DNA of 64,000 nucleotides from Sphingobacterium sp. (lineage in GTDB: Bacteria; Bacteroidota; Bacteroidia; Sphingobacteriales; Sphingobacteriaceae), in NCBI GenBank assembly GCA_031253985.1, contig JAIRVH010000028.1, positions 16,560 to 80,559 on the forward strand, read 5' to 3'. This document shows, piece by piece, positions 36,101-45,624 of the stretch; within the stretch, counting starts at the first letter, position 1, and the number at the start of each line of letters is the position of its first letter. The translations under genes and the position numbers were made by a program. The notes under the pieces are model-generated. The model was not told the origin of the DNA and did not search any database. It saw only the letters and a list, made by a program, of their open reading frames with translations.

Positions 36101-36302
36101 TATTGCCGTCAAAGCGATTTAGTCCATCTTTTGTGCCAAACCATAGAAAACCCCGACTATCTTGCATACTGCAGATGACCGCATTATTTGACAATCCTTC
36201 ATTGATTTGATAATGATTAAAATAATACGGTTGTGCGTAGAGCAACCTCGGAAGCAACAGAAAGAATAGAAAACGTAAAGACTTCAGGTTGATCATGATC
36301 AT
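33141..36302 (-). CDS. HTCS-type sensor histidine kinase (regulator domain on a separate gene)
   Basis: 1053 aa. Signal peptide, about 12-14 two-component propeller (reg_prop) repeats forming the periplasmic sensor (about 25-690; motifs such as LWFGTKDGLNRFDG and IWIGTENGGLSKLD), a Y_Y_Y domain (about 700-770), one transmembrane helix (about 778-798), HisKA with His838 (DVAHEIRTPLTL) and HATPase_c with ICNNLLNNALKYSS and GSGLGLALTRSL. Such sensors bind a glycan breakdown product and control the linked PUL. Met3 is an alternative start. Confidence 0.93.
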   Translation of the reverse strand: MIMINLKSLRFLFFLLLPRLLYAQPYYFNHYQINEGLSNNAVICSMQDSRGFLWFGTKDGLNRFDGNNFKHFDASKSGKNSLGGNNIISLKEDFRKRIWIGTDQGIYCYDPVDEQFRLLSKQFENADVPVIITDQRKRIWFISNGMLYCHDLVSHKTQQFTQSNLYITSISCTKNGTVFFGTPEGKIFQINSSGKPVLMLDFQAKYGAKDWFSIEKITENRQGDLLIGTSKTGVYSYNFKDKSLKSILGPDQLHTFLYVRDIIQPNDHEYWFATESGLFIYQIANRQYINIQKEQENPWGISDNAIYNILQDKDEGIWLGTYFGGINYYHKNNSIIEKFLPQDRPGSLKGSVVRIIRKDIDHNIWIGTENGGLSKLDPISGKIQNFSDKQGNLANNNIHGILPMSDKLLIGTFVNGLDIFSPKLQKVIYHIDRNSNVTSSDLQSNFLFYLYKTRKGEILAASTRGLYRFDLEKKSFHLIDNVPEYMFYTTILEDKEGNIWVGTWRDGLFCYNPKTKDCKHFTHRQNDPNSLPNNRINSLFEDSRNQIWIATEGGMAKKKSNQESFENIGIEEGMPSNVTLAFLEDKQNNLWVSTSKGLVRYHLPNGRKRIFNLESGLPTIQFNYNSSFDDGNGNFYFGTINGLIRFNPEKLNQINYKNQIPIYITNFYINNRAINQYTDADILSKSILYTDKIKLKHDESSFSLDFAALHYQAPHSIHYSYKMDGLDDNWIDITSNQRAYFTKLAPGNYVFTVKAEDPNGNTIPTFASLKITILPPIWASIPAFICYALILAGLIIFIIHHFNEKIKQRNRQHILTVQNLREQELYRSKINFYTDVAHEIRTPLTLIKAPLEKLMDKVDHNPITDKLLLTMQNNTEKLIALSNQLLDFRQVETEGFKLHFELENISQTVQEIINNFSITLQAQGKQIVSNIGSDIMGQVDIDAFDKICNNLLNNALKYSSNYIEVNLDMDKQKNIFILTVKNDGALIPSEERERIFEPFNRLKQNKNVPGSGLGLALTRSLTLKHQGTLLYSTNDLQLNVFSLTLPLNHNTNP

Positions 36303-36469
36303 TTGGTTATTGATACAAAATAGTGCTAAAATGAAACAATTTAATCTTAAAATTTCTAAAAAAATTAAGACTTTAGCTTATATATTGTAATCGCTAAAAT
36401 TATAAAAAATCTAGAAAAGGACGCAAGTCCTATCCAAACAAAGATTATAAACCATTTAAAATATTACGA
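36303..36469. promoter_or_regulatory. Divergent promoter region between sensor kinase and PUL
   Basis: 167 bp, AT-rich, between the HTCS sensor gene (minus) and the epimerase gene (plus). It must contain both promoters, but I find no convincing TAnnTTTG element or regulator half-sites. Confidence 0.3.
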
Positions 36470-37630
36470 ATGAAAGGAAAAATGACCTTGCTTGGTCTTT
36501 CTGCAATGCTTGCTATTACCGTATCTTGTCAGCAACCGACTGGTTCTAAAACCTCAAAAGCAGATTCTTTATCGGCCTTAATGGATACCGCACAGTTTAG
36601 GGCAACGGTCGATCAGAAACAAGCTTATCTCTATGAATTGAGTAATAAAAATGGCGTACAGGCTTATTTTACCAATTTTGGCGCACGGTTGGTGGGCTTG
36701 TGGGTTCCGGACAATAAAGGAGAGCTACGCGATGTGGTCTTAGGCTTTTCGAAAGCATCTGACTATAATAATCCAAAAGAGCCATTTTTTGGAACCATCG
36801 TTGGTCCTTTTGGTAACCGGATTGCTAAAGGAAAATTTAAACTGGATGATAAAACCTATAGATTGGCGGTAAATAATGGGCCCAATACGTTACATGGAGG
36901 TTTCAAAGGAGTGCATTTTGCCAATTGGACATTAAAATCCTCAGATCAATCATCGCTTACTTTTGCATATACGTTGCCGGACGGGCAGGAAGGCTTTCCG
37001 GGAAATATCCAGATGGAGGTGACTTATACGCTTAACGATAATAATGAATTGATGATTGCTTATCGGGCTACTTCCGATAAAAAGACGGTAATCAATTTGA
37101 CCAATCATGCTTACTTTAATTTAAATGGCGAGGGAAGTGGTGCCATTTTGGATCATCAGCTTCAATTGTTTGCAAATCAATACACTCCAGTAGATAGCAC
37201 CCTAATACCGACAGGACAATTAGCATCGGTAAAGGGGACAGCTTTTGATTTTACGAGCTTGAAGTCAATAGGAAAAGATATTAATGCCAATGATCAGCAA
37301 CTTGCTTTCGGAAAAGGTTATGACCACAATTTTGTCTTGAGTAAAGAGAAAGATGGCGACTGGTTTAAAGCAGCCCATGTGATTGGAGATAAATCGGGTA
37401 TTGTTATGGATATTCTGACCGCCGAACCCGGGATACAATTTTATAGCGGTAATTTTATGAACGATCACGTGCAATTGAAGAACGGTAAAAAGGACTCCTT
37501 CCGTACAGCTTTTTGCCTTGAGCCGCAGCATTTTCCGGATGCCCCGAATCAGCCTGCTTTTCCAACAACTGTCCTAAACCCCGGACAAGTTTATCAAACG
37601 AAATCCCTGTATCGTTTTTCGGTAAAATAA
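36470..37630 (+). CDS. galM: Aldose 1-epimerase (mutarotase), lipoprotein
   Basis: 386 aa. Signal peptide with lipobox ITVSC (Cys20). The GalM fold has NNGPNTLHGGFKG, the catalytic His in NLTNHAYFNLNGEG and the catalytic Glu in FCLEPQHFPDAPNQPAF. It interconverts alpha- and beta-anomers of free aldoses such as arabinose, galactose or glucose, here probably in the periplasm. First gene of the PUL side, separated from SusC by a terminator and a promoter gap. Confidence 0.9.
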   Translation: MKGKMTLLGLSAMLAITVSCQQPTGSKTSKADSLSALMDTAQFRATVDQKQAYLYELSNKNGVQAYFTNFGARLVGLWVPDNKGELRDVVLGFSKASDYNNPKEPFFGTIVGPFGNRIAKGKFKLDDKTYRLAVNNGPNTLHGGFKGVHFANWTLKSSDQSSLTFAYTLPDGQEGFPGNIQMEVTYTLNDNNELMIAYRATSDKKTVINLTNHAYFNLNGEGSGAILDHQLQLFANQYTPVDSTLIPTGQLASVKGTAFDFTSLKSIGKDINANDQQLAFGKGYDHNFVLSKEKDGDWFKAAHVIGDKSGIVMDILTAEPGIQFYSGNFMNDHVQLKNGKKDSFRTAFCLEPQHFPDAPNQPAFPTTVLNPGQVYQTKSLYRFSVK

Positions 37631-37655
37631 TACATATTTAATAATGATTGGTTTG

Positions 37656-37690
37656 AAAGTACACCACTGAAAAGAGGTGTACTTTCTTTA
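37656..37690 (+). terminator. Terminator after the epimerase gene
   Basis: AAAGTACACC (37656-37665) and GGTGTACTTT (37676-37685) form a perfect 10-bp stem, followed by CTTTATTTT. Confidence 0.75.
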
Positions 37691-37713
37691 TTTTAAAGAC
37701 CTTTAAAACGTTT

Positions 37714-37798
37714 TAGGTTTGTTTCATTTATTTGATACAAATAGGCAGTTTTTTGAGAAAAAACGAAAGTCTGCAAGATTGAATATACCTTAATTTTG
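37714..37798 (+). promoter_or_regulatory. Promoter region of the SusC-led operon
   Basis: Two -7 elements of the Bacteroidota type lie between terminator and SusC start: TAGGTTTG (37714-37721) and TAATTTTG (37791-37798). The second would give a leader of about 28 nt. Neither has a clear -33 element, as expected if the AraC-type regulator helps recruitment. Confidence 0.4.
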
Positions 37799-37832
37799 GA
37801 CAAATCAATTATACAAACTAATCAATCTAGGT

Positions 37833-40800
37833 ATGTTTAAGGGTCTTAAATGTCTGCCAATATCTGCTACATTGCTCTGCTGTGCGAGCAGTTTTATTCC
37901 CTTAGCAAAGGGAGCTAATTTAATTCCAGTTTCTTCTGATGGGATCGAGTTGCAAAAAGCAATTAAAGGGGTTGTTAAGGACAAAGAGGGCAATCCGATC
38001 GTGGGGGCAACAGTCGCATTGAAATTCAAACCCAGTATTGCAGTCTCAACAGATGCGAAAGGTAATTTTAGTCTGACAGGTGTCAATGTCGGAGAACTTT
38101 TGACTGTAAGATCTGTAGGCTATCTTTCCAAAGAAGTAATGGCAATCGCTGATATGGCAATTACGCTGGAAGATGAGAATGCACGTATGGATGAAGTTGT
38201 CGTGGTGGGGTATGGTACGCAAAAGAAAGAATCTGTTACCGGTGCAATCACCGCAATTTCTTCGCAGGATATTTCACGATCGGTGGCAACAACAACTTCT
38301 GGAGCCCTAGTCGGGAAGATCGCCGGTGTTAACAGCCGCATGTCCGATGGGCGTCCCGGAGCTGCTACGGGAATCAGTATCCGGAATATGGGAACACCCT
38401 TATATGTGATCGACGGAGTTCAAAAAGACGAAGGACAATTTAATAATTTAGACTTCAATGATATTGAATCGGTTTCGGTATTGAAGGATGCATCGGCCGC
38501 TATTTATGGTGTACGTGCGGCCAATGGTGTTGTTGTAGTGACGACAAAGAAGGGGAAGCGGGGCGATAATAATACCTTTAATATCAATTCGTATTATGGC
38601 TGGCAGAGCATGTTCCGCTTTCCCAAACCGGCCGATGCCAGTACTTATATCAAAAGCTATATTCAGTCGGATGCTATTCTCGGAACCGAACATCCACAGT
38701 ATACATTGGCAGATCTTGAAAAGTGGCAACAAGGTACCGAAAAAGGATATCGTCCTTTTGATTGGTATGATTATATTCTCAAAACCAGCCCACAAACCTA
38801 TATTTCGGGGAATGTCAGTGGTGGATCAGAAAAAATTAATTATTACCTGAGTGTGGGGCATCTGGACCAGCAATCTATCATCCGTAATTACGGCGGTTTT
38901 AATCGTACCAATGTGCAGATGAATATTGACGCGAATGTATCCAAAAGATTAAAAATTGGTGCCAATTTGAATGGGCGGATCGAGCAGCGCAAACAGCCAG
39001 GCGTACCCGGCGCTGACGATACCTGGCAGGCGTTATTTGCGATATATCGCAATCTGCCTACTGCACGGCCTTTTGCCAACGACAATCCTTTGTATCCAAC
39101 GCAGACATCGCCAAATGCGGAAACCAACTTTGCGATGCTGAATTATGATCTGTCCGGTACATTTCAGGAAAAATGGCGGGTGATGCAGTTAAATTTTAAT
39201 GCGGAATATAAGATCACAAATGATTTGATCGCTAAGGGAACAGTAGGCTATTATCTGGCCAATAAATGGATGGATAATCAGGAGTTTACCTATAAACTCT
39301 ATGGCTACGATGAGAAGACAGATACTTACCCGGTTACTTTTAGCATGGACAATCCTTGGCGGGAAAGATCTATTTCGCAGGTTGAAGAAATTTCCACCCA
39401 ATTTACCTTAAACTATAACAAGCGATTCGGCAGACATGGCATTAATGCTGTGCTTGCTGCTGAGTCCATAAAAAGGGATAATCCGGATGTTTATGTGCAC
39501 GATCGCCCAGCCTCCAATGCCTTGAGTCTGATCTATTTTCAAACGATGGACACCTACAATGATACGGGCGTGAATACCCAGGCGAGAGCCGGTTTTGCAG
39601 GCAGGGTCAATTATGATTATGATCAGAAATATCTTTTGGAGCTTTCTTCGCGCTATGACGGTTCTTGGAAATTCGCTCCGGGAAGCCGATGGGGATTTTT
39701 TCCTTCGGTATCTGCAGGTTGGCGTATTTCATCTGAAAAGTTTTGGTCTGAAGGTATGAAAAAGGTATTGGACGATGTGAAGTTAAGAGGATCTTACGGT
39801 GTATTGGGCGATGATAATTTGGATGCCTGGGATTATTTTGCTTTTGGTTATCTAAGTGGATATAATTATTTCCGAAAACCAGTCCGTGATGGCTATCAGA
39901 ATATCGTCGGTTCAACAATTGACGGAAAGTATGTGATAGGTTCTCAGGCGCGTGGTCTTCCTGTTAAAACACTTTCTTGGATTCAGGCTCATATGCTAAA
40001 TGTTGGTTTGGACTTTAGTACGCTAAAAGGGAAATTAACAGGTTCGGTAGATTTGTTCCGTCGAAAAAGAACAGGACTGCCCGCGAAGCGAGAAGATGTA
40101 TTGATACCGAATGAAGTAGGCTTTAGTTTACCTTATGAAAATCTGAATTCAGATATTCACCAGGGTATCGATGGATCTTTAATGTGGCGGAGTAGCGTCA
40201 ATGGATTTAACTATTTCGTAGGCGGTAATTTTACTTTCGCACGGCAAACTGATGGTGAGCAATATAAACCACGTTTCGGAAACTCCTTGGATCAATATCG
40301 AAAATCGATCTACGACCGTTATGCCTTTCTCAATTGGGGATTACATTCCATTGGACAATTCCAGTCTTGGGAAGAAATTGCAAATTATGATATAGACAAT
40401 GACCGTAAAGGTAACTCATCATTACGGCCAGGCGATATCAAATACGAAGATATTAATGGCGATAAAGTGATCAATGAGTTGGATGAACGACCAATCGGAT
40501 ATCGGCAGGGTGGTCTTCCTTATTTCAATTATGGGATTAACCTTGGTGGCCAATTTAAGGGATTTGATTTGGCAATGGATTTTACCGGAGCAGCTTTTGC
40601 TTCCTTTAATCCGAGTTATGAGGCCGTATTCCCTTTTCATGATGGGGGCAACAATCCGCAGTACTATATGGAAAACCAGTGGATGTTGAGTGATATAACG
40701 AATCCAAACAGTGCACTGATCCCCGGGAAATACCCGACGTTAATTAAAGGAAATAGAGATCATAGCAATTATTGGCATAGTGACTTTTGGCTTACCAATG

Positions 40801-41024
40801 TCAATTATCTGAAATTAAGAAATCTGCAGATCGGATATACTTTACCGGAGAAATGGATGAAACCCCGAGGAATTCAGAAATTGAGGGTATACACCATGAT
40901 GCAGAATCTGTTTAGCATAGATAATTTGGGGGATATGAAGATCGATCCCGAAATCACAAGCGATTCAGGTGTTCAATACCCTACAAATCGAGTTATAAAC
41001 GTTGGTGTTACCTTAACTTTTTAA
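37833..41024 (+). CDS. SusC/RagA-family TonB-dependent transporter of the PUL
   Basis: 1063 aa. Signal peptide, carboxypeptidase-like domain (IKGVVKDKEGNPIVGATV, about 47-115), TonB-box-like MDEVVVVGYGTQKKESVTGAI, plug domain with ASAAIYGVRAANGVVVVTTKKG, and beta-barrel ending NVGVTLTF. It imports oligosaccharides produced at the cell surface. Its TAA overlaps the ATG of the SusD gene by one base, so the pair is translationally coupled. Confidence 0.95.
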   Translation: MFKGLKCLPISATLLCCASSFIPLAKGANLIPVSSDGIELQKAIKGVVKDKEGNPIVGATVALKFKPSIAVSTDAKGNFSLTGVNVGELLTVRSVGYLSKEVMAIADMAITLEDENARMDEVVVVGYGTQKKESVTGAITAISSQDISRSVATTTSGALVGKIAGVNSRMSDGRPGAATGISIRNMGTPLYVIDGVQKDEGQFNNLDFNDIESVSVLKDASAAIYGVRAANGVVVVTTKKGKRGDNNTFNINSYYGWQSMFRFPKPADASTYIKSYIQSDAILGTEHPQYTLADLEKWQQGTEKGYRPFDWYDYILKTSPQTYISGNVSGGSEKINYYLSVGHLDQQSIIRNYGGFNRTNVQMNIDANVSKRLKIGANLNGRIEQRKQPGVPGADDTWQALFAIYRNLPTARPFANDNPLYPTQTSPNAETNFAMLNYDLSGTFQEKWRVMQLNFNAEYKITNDLIAKGTVGYYLANKWMDNQEFTYKLYGYDEKTDTYPVTFSMDNPWRERSISQVEEISTQFTLNYNKRFGRHGINAVLAAESIKRDNPDVYVHDRPASNALSLIYFQTMDTYNDTGVNTQARAGFAGRVNYDYDQKYLLELSSRYDGSWKFAPGSRWGFFPSVSAGWRISSEKFWSEGMKKVLDDVKLRGSYGVLGDDNLDAWDYFAFGYLSGYNYFRKPVRDGYQNIVGSTIDGKYVIGSQARGLPVKTLSWIQAHMLNVGLDFSTLKGKLTGSVDLFRRKRTGLPAKREDVLIPNEVGFSLPYENLNSDIHQGIDGSLMWRSSVNGFNYFVGGNFTFARQTDGEQYKPRFGNSLDQYRKSIYDRYAFLNWGLHSIGQFQSWEEIANYDIDNDRKGNSSLRPGDIKYEDINGDKVINELDERPIGYRQGGLPYFNYGINLGGQFKGFDLAMDFTGAAFASFNPSYEAVFPFHDGGNNPQYYMENQWMLSDITNPNSALIPGKYPTLIKGNRDHSNYWHSDFWLTNVNYLKLRNLQIGYTLPEKWMKPRGIQKLRVYTMMQNLFSIDNLGDMKIDPEITSDSGVQYPTNRVINVGVTLTF

Positions 41025-42853
41025 TGAAGATGATAAAGAAGAAAGTTATTTTATTGGGTGTATGTTTGGTATGTACATTTTCAAGTTGCAATAAGTTTTT
41101 GGAGAGGGAATCACAGGCTATTTTTACAGACGATCAGATATTTTCGGATCAGAATATGATAAAATCTGTACTGGCTAACTATTATGGACGGATTAGCTGG
41201 GGACAGCAATTTGGTGACAATGGATCTTTTGCGATGTTGGACGAGGCCGGATTTTCAAGCGGTGGCCCCAATACAATGCAGGAATTTCCAAATGACTTTT
41301 GGCGAATGTATGACTATGAACTGATTCGCAATCTGAATCAGTTTATCGTAGGTGTTCGTCAATCATCATTGGACGAAAATAATAAAAAGAGCATCGAAGG
41401 CGAGGCGAGATTTATTCGTGCCTGGACCTACTTCAATATGATTAAGCGTTTGGGAGGTGTGCCTTTGGTGGGGGATAAGATCTATGATTATACGGGTGGG
41501 ATGGATCCGGCAGAGTTGCAGACACCCCGGTCAACAGAAGCCGAGAGTTATAATTACGTGATTAGCGAATGTACCGAGGCGGCTAAAATGCTCGGTATAG
41601 AGAAAACCATCAATTCAGCTAGAGCGAATAAATGGACAGCTTTGGCACTCAAGGCGCGGGCAAGTCTGTACGCTGCTTCTATAGCGAATTATAATTATAA
41701 AACGCCAGATGTCAAAACAGCAGGTAATGAGGTGGGGATTCCGGCAGCGCAAGCCAATGCATATTACCAGATAGCCTATGAATCCGCATTGGATATTATC
41801 AGCAATAGCCCTTATGCGCTCTATAATGGAAATGCCGACAAAGGAAAGAACTTCTACCTTGCCGTAAGTTCAAAATCAAGCAGCAATGAAGTTATTTGGG
41901 CGAAGGATTATGCGTATCCCGGTGAAACACATTTTTTTACCAACAATAACATTGCCTCTTCCGTACGAGGAGATATTGATGCCAATTTTGTTACGCCTGT
42001 TCTAAATCTGGTGGAAGCATTTGAATATACAAATGATCGGAATGGTACGTTGAAAACGAAGACTGCCACGGGAGATTACATTTACTACAATAACCCAGAA
42101 GAGTTATTCGCCCATAAAGATGCACGCCTGTATGGTACTGTAATCTACTCTGGTTCTGATTTTGCCGGTACAAAAATCACTTATCAAGCAGGTGTTCGAT
42201 ACAAAGAGGGCGGAGTATGGAAGACGATGACCGCAATACCCGGTGCGTCTGATTCCAAATTTGGAGGAATTATCACAAGCAAAGATGGCCCAACGACTTC
42301 CAACGATATGTATGTCAACAAAACCGGGTTTAATATCAGGAAGTTTATTGACGAAAACAAAGATGCTTCTACCCGCGGGCGGGGTTCGGATATTTGGTTT
42401 GTTCGTTTTCGTTATGCGGAATTTCTGCTGATTGCCGCAGAGGCCGGACTTGAACTTGGTAAACCGCAAGCCGAGTTAACGGGATATGTCAATAAGATCA
42501 GGGAGCGCGCGGGAATACAGCCATTGACGACGATTTCTTTGAATGATATCATTCAGGAGCGCCGGGTTGAATTTGCCTTCGAAGATCATCGTTATTGGGA
42601 TCTGAAGCGTTTGCGGATTGCCCATGAGATCTGGAACGGAAGCGCTGATAATTACAATGCGGTGCACTATGCCCTATTTCCATATAAAATATATGCTCCG
42701 GGGGATCCAAATGATGGTAAATGGGTTTTTGAGAAACAGAAATCCAGTCATACACTCTATCCAAGAAATTTTAAATATCAGAACTATTACAATTTCATCG
42801 ATCAAGGCTGGATTAATAATAATCCTAAGTTAGTTCGAAATCCTTATCAATAG
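41024..42853 (+). CDS. SusD/RagB-family glycan-binding lipoprotein of the PUL
   Basis: 609 aa. Signal peptide with lipobox TFSSC (Cys22) and typical NKFLERESQAIFTDDQIFSD start. The SusD core with GEARFIRAWTYFNMIKRLGGVPLV and the C-terminal RRVEFAFEDHRYWDLKRLRIA motif is complete. It captures glycans on the surface and hands them to the SusC barrel. Met3 (41030) is a possible alternative start. Confidence 0.95.
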   Translation: MKMIKKKVILLGVCLVCTFSSCNKFLERESQAIFTDDQIFSDQNMIKSVLANYYGRISWGQQFGDNGSFAMLDEAGFSSGGPNTMQEFPNDFWRMYDYELIRNLNQFIVGVRQSSLDENNKKSIEGEARFIRAWTYFNMIKRLGGVPLVGDKIYDYTGGMDPAELQTPRSTEAESYNYVISECTEAAKMLGIEKTINSARANKWTALALKARASLYAASIANYNYKTPDVKTAGNEVGIPAAQANAYYQIAYESALDIISNSPYALYNGNADKGKNFYLAVSSKSSSNEVIWAKDYAYPGETHFFTNNNIASSVRGDIDANFVTPVLNLVEAFEYTNDRNGTLKTKTATGDYIYYNNPEELFAHKDARLYGTVIYSGSDFAGTKITYQAGVRYKEGGVWKTMTAIPGASDSKFGGIITSKDGPTTSNDMYVNKTGFNIRKFIDENKDASTRGRGSDIWFVRFRYAEFLLIAAEAGLELGKPQAELTGYVNKIRERAGIQPLTTISLNDIIQERRVEFAFEDHRYWDLKRLRIAHEIWNGSADNYNAVHYALFPYKIYAPGDPNDGKWVFEKQKSSHTLYPRNFKYQNYYNFIDQGWINNNPKLVRNPYQ

Positions 42854-42863
42854 CATTAGTCTT

Positions 42864-43538
42864 ATGAAAACTTTTTTTTGTAAATTAATAGTCAGTTTGT
42901 GTTTGATCGTAGGTGTATTTGCTTGTGGCAAAGATAACTATGAGGCACCCAAAAGTACACTGAGTGGGCGGGTAACCTACAATTCAGAACCTCTGGGAGT
43001 AAGGGGATCTAATCAGTCTGTTTCACTTCAGTTGTGGCAAGATGGTTTTCCCCTTCGATCGGCTATCAATGTGTATGTGACACAGGACGGTTCATTTGCG
43101 GCAAAGCTCTTCGATGGGCAGTACAAATTGGTGGCAACGAGCGGAAATGGCCCTTGGTTGAATAGTACCGATACCGTGCTGGTGGATGTACGGGGCAATA
43201 CAACCATCGAGTACCCAGTTAAACCTTATTATACCATGAGTAATATTACCGATAATGTTCAGGGAAATGTTCTGAAAGCTTCTTTCGATCTTAAGGCAAT
43301 AGATGCTTCAAGAACGATTGATTTTGCAACCTTATTGGTCAATGATACAAAATTCGTGGATTTGGGTCAATATACCTATAAAATGGAAAAAACTGGAATG
43401 AGTACGGGGCATGTCAACCTGGAGCTGGATATCAAAGATATTTTGACCAAGAGTGCTGCAGTATATGCGCGTGTGGGCTTGAAGATAAGCGGTATCACCG
43501 AGGCGCTATACGATAGTTCACCTAAGAAATTGAAATAG
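42864..43538 (+). CDS. DUF3823-domain lipoprotein
   Basis: 224 aa. Signal peptide with lipobox GVFAC (Cys21). Two beta-sandwich domains: a carboxypeptidase-like region (STLSGRVTYNSEPLGVRG) and a second Ig-like part, matching DUF3823 proteins that commonly follow SusD. It is probably surface-exposed and binds glycan as a SusE/F-like accessory. 10 bp from SusD and 2 bp from the next gene, so in the operon. Confidence 0.8.
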   Translation: MKTFFCKLIVSLCLIVGVFACGKDNYEAPKSTLSGRVTYNSEPLGVRGSNQSVSLQLWQDGFPLRSAINVYVTQDGSFAAKLFDGQYKLVATSGNGPWLNSTDTVLVDVRGNTTIEYPVKPYYTMSNITDNVQGNVLKASFDLKAIDASRTIDFATLLVNDTKFVDLGQYTYKMEKTGMSTGHVNLELDIKDILTKSAAVYARVGLKISGITEALYDSSPKKLK

Positions 43539-43540
43539 CA

Positions 43541-45586
43541 ATGATCAAAAGAACTAGCTTTTTAAGCCTATTCATGGGCATCTGTCTCGCTACCTCTGCG
43601 CAAACAGGAATAGCAACAGCTGTAGACCAATTACCATTAACCGGTAAGAATACACAATATGTTAATAATAGGGCTCCTTTAAGACAGAATGCCTTGACAA
43701 AATTACCGGTGGGCAGCATCGTCCCGGAAGGTTGGCTCGGGAAGTATCTGGAGCTGCAGAAAGATGGTCTTACAGGCCATCTGGGCGAAATTAGTGCCTG
43801 GTTGTCTAAAAAAAATAACGCTTGGTTAAGTACGGATGGGAAAGGAGATTATGGCTGGGAAGAAGTTCCTTATTGGTTAAAAGGCTACGCTAATTTGGGC
43901 TACATCTTGAAAGATCCTAAGATAATAGCAGAGTCAAAAATCTGGTTAGAGGCTGCGCTAAAAAGCCAGCGTCCTGATGGATACTTTGGACCATTGATCC
44001 TACGTAATAACAAACCGGATCTTTGGGGAAATATGTTGATGCTATGGTGTTTGCAATCTTACTATGAATATAGCGGTGACCAACGTGTTTTAACGTTGAT
44101 GACCAATTATTTTAAATGGCAGGCCAATTTGCCAGATAGTTTTTTTCTCAAGGACTACTGGGAGAATAGCCGTGGTGGTGACAATTTGCTATCCGTATAT
44201 TGGCTCTATAATAGAACGCAAGGGAATGAATGGTTGATGGATTTAGCGGATAAAATCCATCGGAATACCGCCAATTGGCGCCAGAAAGACGATTTGCCGA
44301 ATTGGCATAATGTCAATGTTGCACAATGTTTTAGGGAGCCAGCAACCTATTATCTGAAAAGCCAGTCGAATGAAGATCTGAAAGCAACATACGCTAACTT
44401 TCATTATGTCAGGCAGGTATTTGGTCAGGTCCCGGGCGGCATGTTCGGTGCGGATGAAAATGCCCGTCCAGGATATACAGATCCACGTCAAGGAGTGGAG
44501 ACCTGTGGCATGGTCGAGCAGATGGCCTCCAATGAAATCCTTCTTGGAATAACCGGAGATCCATTTTGGGCAGACCATGCCGAAGAGGTGGCATTTAATA
44601 CCTATCCCGCCGCGGTAACAGCCGATTTTAAAGCTCTTCGGTATATCACTAGTCCTAATATGACCATCAGCGACAGCCATAATCATGCACCGGGAATAGA
44701 TAATAATGGACCGTTTTTAATGATGAATCCTTTCAGTTCACGCTGCTGTCAGCACAATCATAGTCAGGGTTGGCCATATTATGCTGAACATCTGTACATG
44801 GCAACCAATGACAATGGTATTGCGGCAGTGTTATATGCCGCATCGAAGGCTGAAGTCAAAGTCGGAGACAACCAAGCTGTTCAGATCAGACAACAGTCCA
44901 ATTACCCTTTTGAAGAGTCTTTGCGGTTTGAAATAGGCACACAGGGTAAAACTGTTGATTTCCCATTTTATCTTCGCATACCAGCCTGGGCCAAGCAAGC
45001 GAAAATCACTGTAAACGGTAAAAGCCAGTCCGTTGAATCTGGGGCAAAATACATTCGGATCAACAGGAGCTGGAAAGATGGTGACAAAGTTGAACTTTCG
45101 TTACCGATGTCTATTGATTTAAAAACATGGACTGCCAACAAAAATGCTGTTAGTATTCAGCGGGGACCATTGACCTATGCGCTTAAAATAAAAGAGAATT
45201 ATGTGAAAAAGGACAGTAAAGCCTCCGCAATCGGAGATTCAAAATGGCAGGAAACTGCGGATCCCTCCAAGTGGCCTTCTTATGAAATCCTTCCCGCAAG
45301 TGAGTGGAACTATGGACTTGTACAAAATCAGCTACAAGCTGTTGATCAATTAAAAGTTGTCAAACGGACATGGCCTAAAGATGCCTTTCCCTTTGATGCA
45401 GATGCCGTGCCTATCTCTATTTTTGTCAAAGCAAAACGTATTGACGGGTGGAAAATTGATGAAAATGGTCTGACAGGCGTATTGCCAGTTAGTCCAATGG
45501 AAAGTAATGGCGAGATCCGGGAAGTTGAACTGATTCCGATGGGAGCAGCACGTTTACGCATTGCTGCTTTTCCAACTGTGAAATAA
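43541..45586 (+). CDS. GH127/DUF1680-type glycoside hydrolase (beta-L-arabinofuranosidase-like)
   Basis: 681 aa with a signal peptide (to about residue 21). The N-terminal (alpha/alpha)6 barrel has the conserved cysteine regions GVETCGMVEQMASNE and SRCCQHNHSQGWP; in characterised GH127 enzymes equivalent Cys/Glu residues bind zinc and a Cys is the nucleophile. The C-terminal beta-sandwiches follow (FPFYLRIPAWAKQAKITVNGK). Known relatives release beta-L-arabinofuranose; related families (GH146 and others) vary, so specificity is inferred. Confidence 0.82.
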   Translation: MIKRTSFLSLFMGICLATSAQTGIATAVDQLPLTGKNTQYVNNRAPLRQNALTKLPVGSIVPEGWLGKYLELQKDGLTGHLGEISAWLSKKNNAWLSTDGKGDYGWEEVPYWLKGYANLGYILKDPKIIAESKIWLEAALKSQRPDGYFGPLILRNNKPDLWGNMLMLWCLQSYYEYSGDQRVLTLMTNYFKWQANLPDSFFLKDYWENSRGGDNLLSVYWLYNRTQGNEWLMDLADKIHRNTANWRQKDDLPNWHNVNVAQCFREPATYYLKSQSNEDLKATYANFHYVRQVFGQVPGGMFGADENARPGYTDPRQGVETCGMVEQMASNEILLGITGDPFWADHAEEVAFNTYPAAVTADFKALRYITSPNMTISDSHNHAPGIDNNGPFLMMNPFSSRCCQHNHSQGWPYYAEHLYMATNDNGIAAVLYAASKAEVKVGDNQAVQIRQQSNYPFEESLRFEIGTQGKTVDFPFYLRIPAWAKQAKITVNGKSQSVESGAKYIRINRSWKDGDKVELSLPMSIDLKTWTANKNAVSIQRGPLTYALKIKENYVKKDSKASAIGDSKWQETADPSKWPSYEILPASEWNYGLVQNQLQAVDQLKVVKRTWPKDAFPFDADAVPISIFVKAKRIDGWKIDENGLTGVLPVSPMESNGEIREVELIPMGAARLRIAAFPTVK

Positions 45587-45624
45587 TGTAAATACGCTAT
45601 AAATAAATGACTTAACGATTTTTT

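Noticed and set aside
42864..43538. SusE or SusF designation for the DUF3823 lipoprotein
   Set aside because: The position is similar, but the domain pattern is DUF3823 rather than SusE/F starch-binding repeats.
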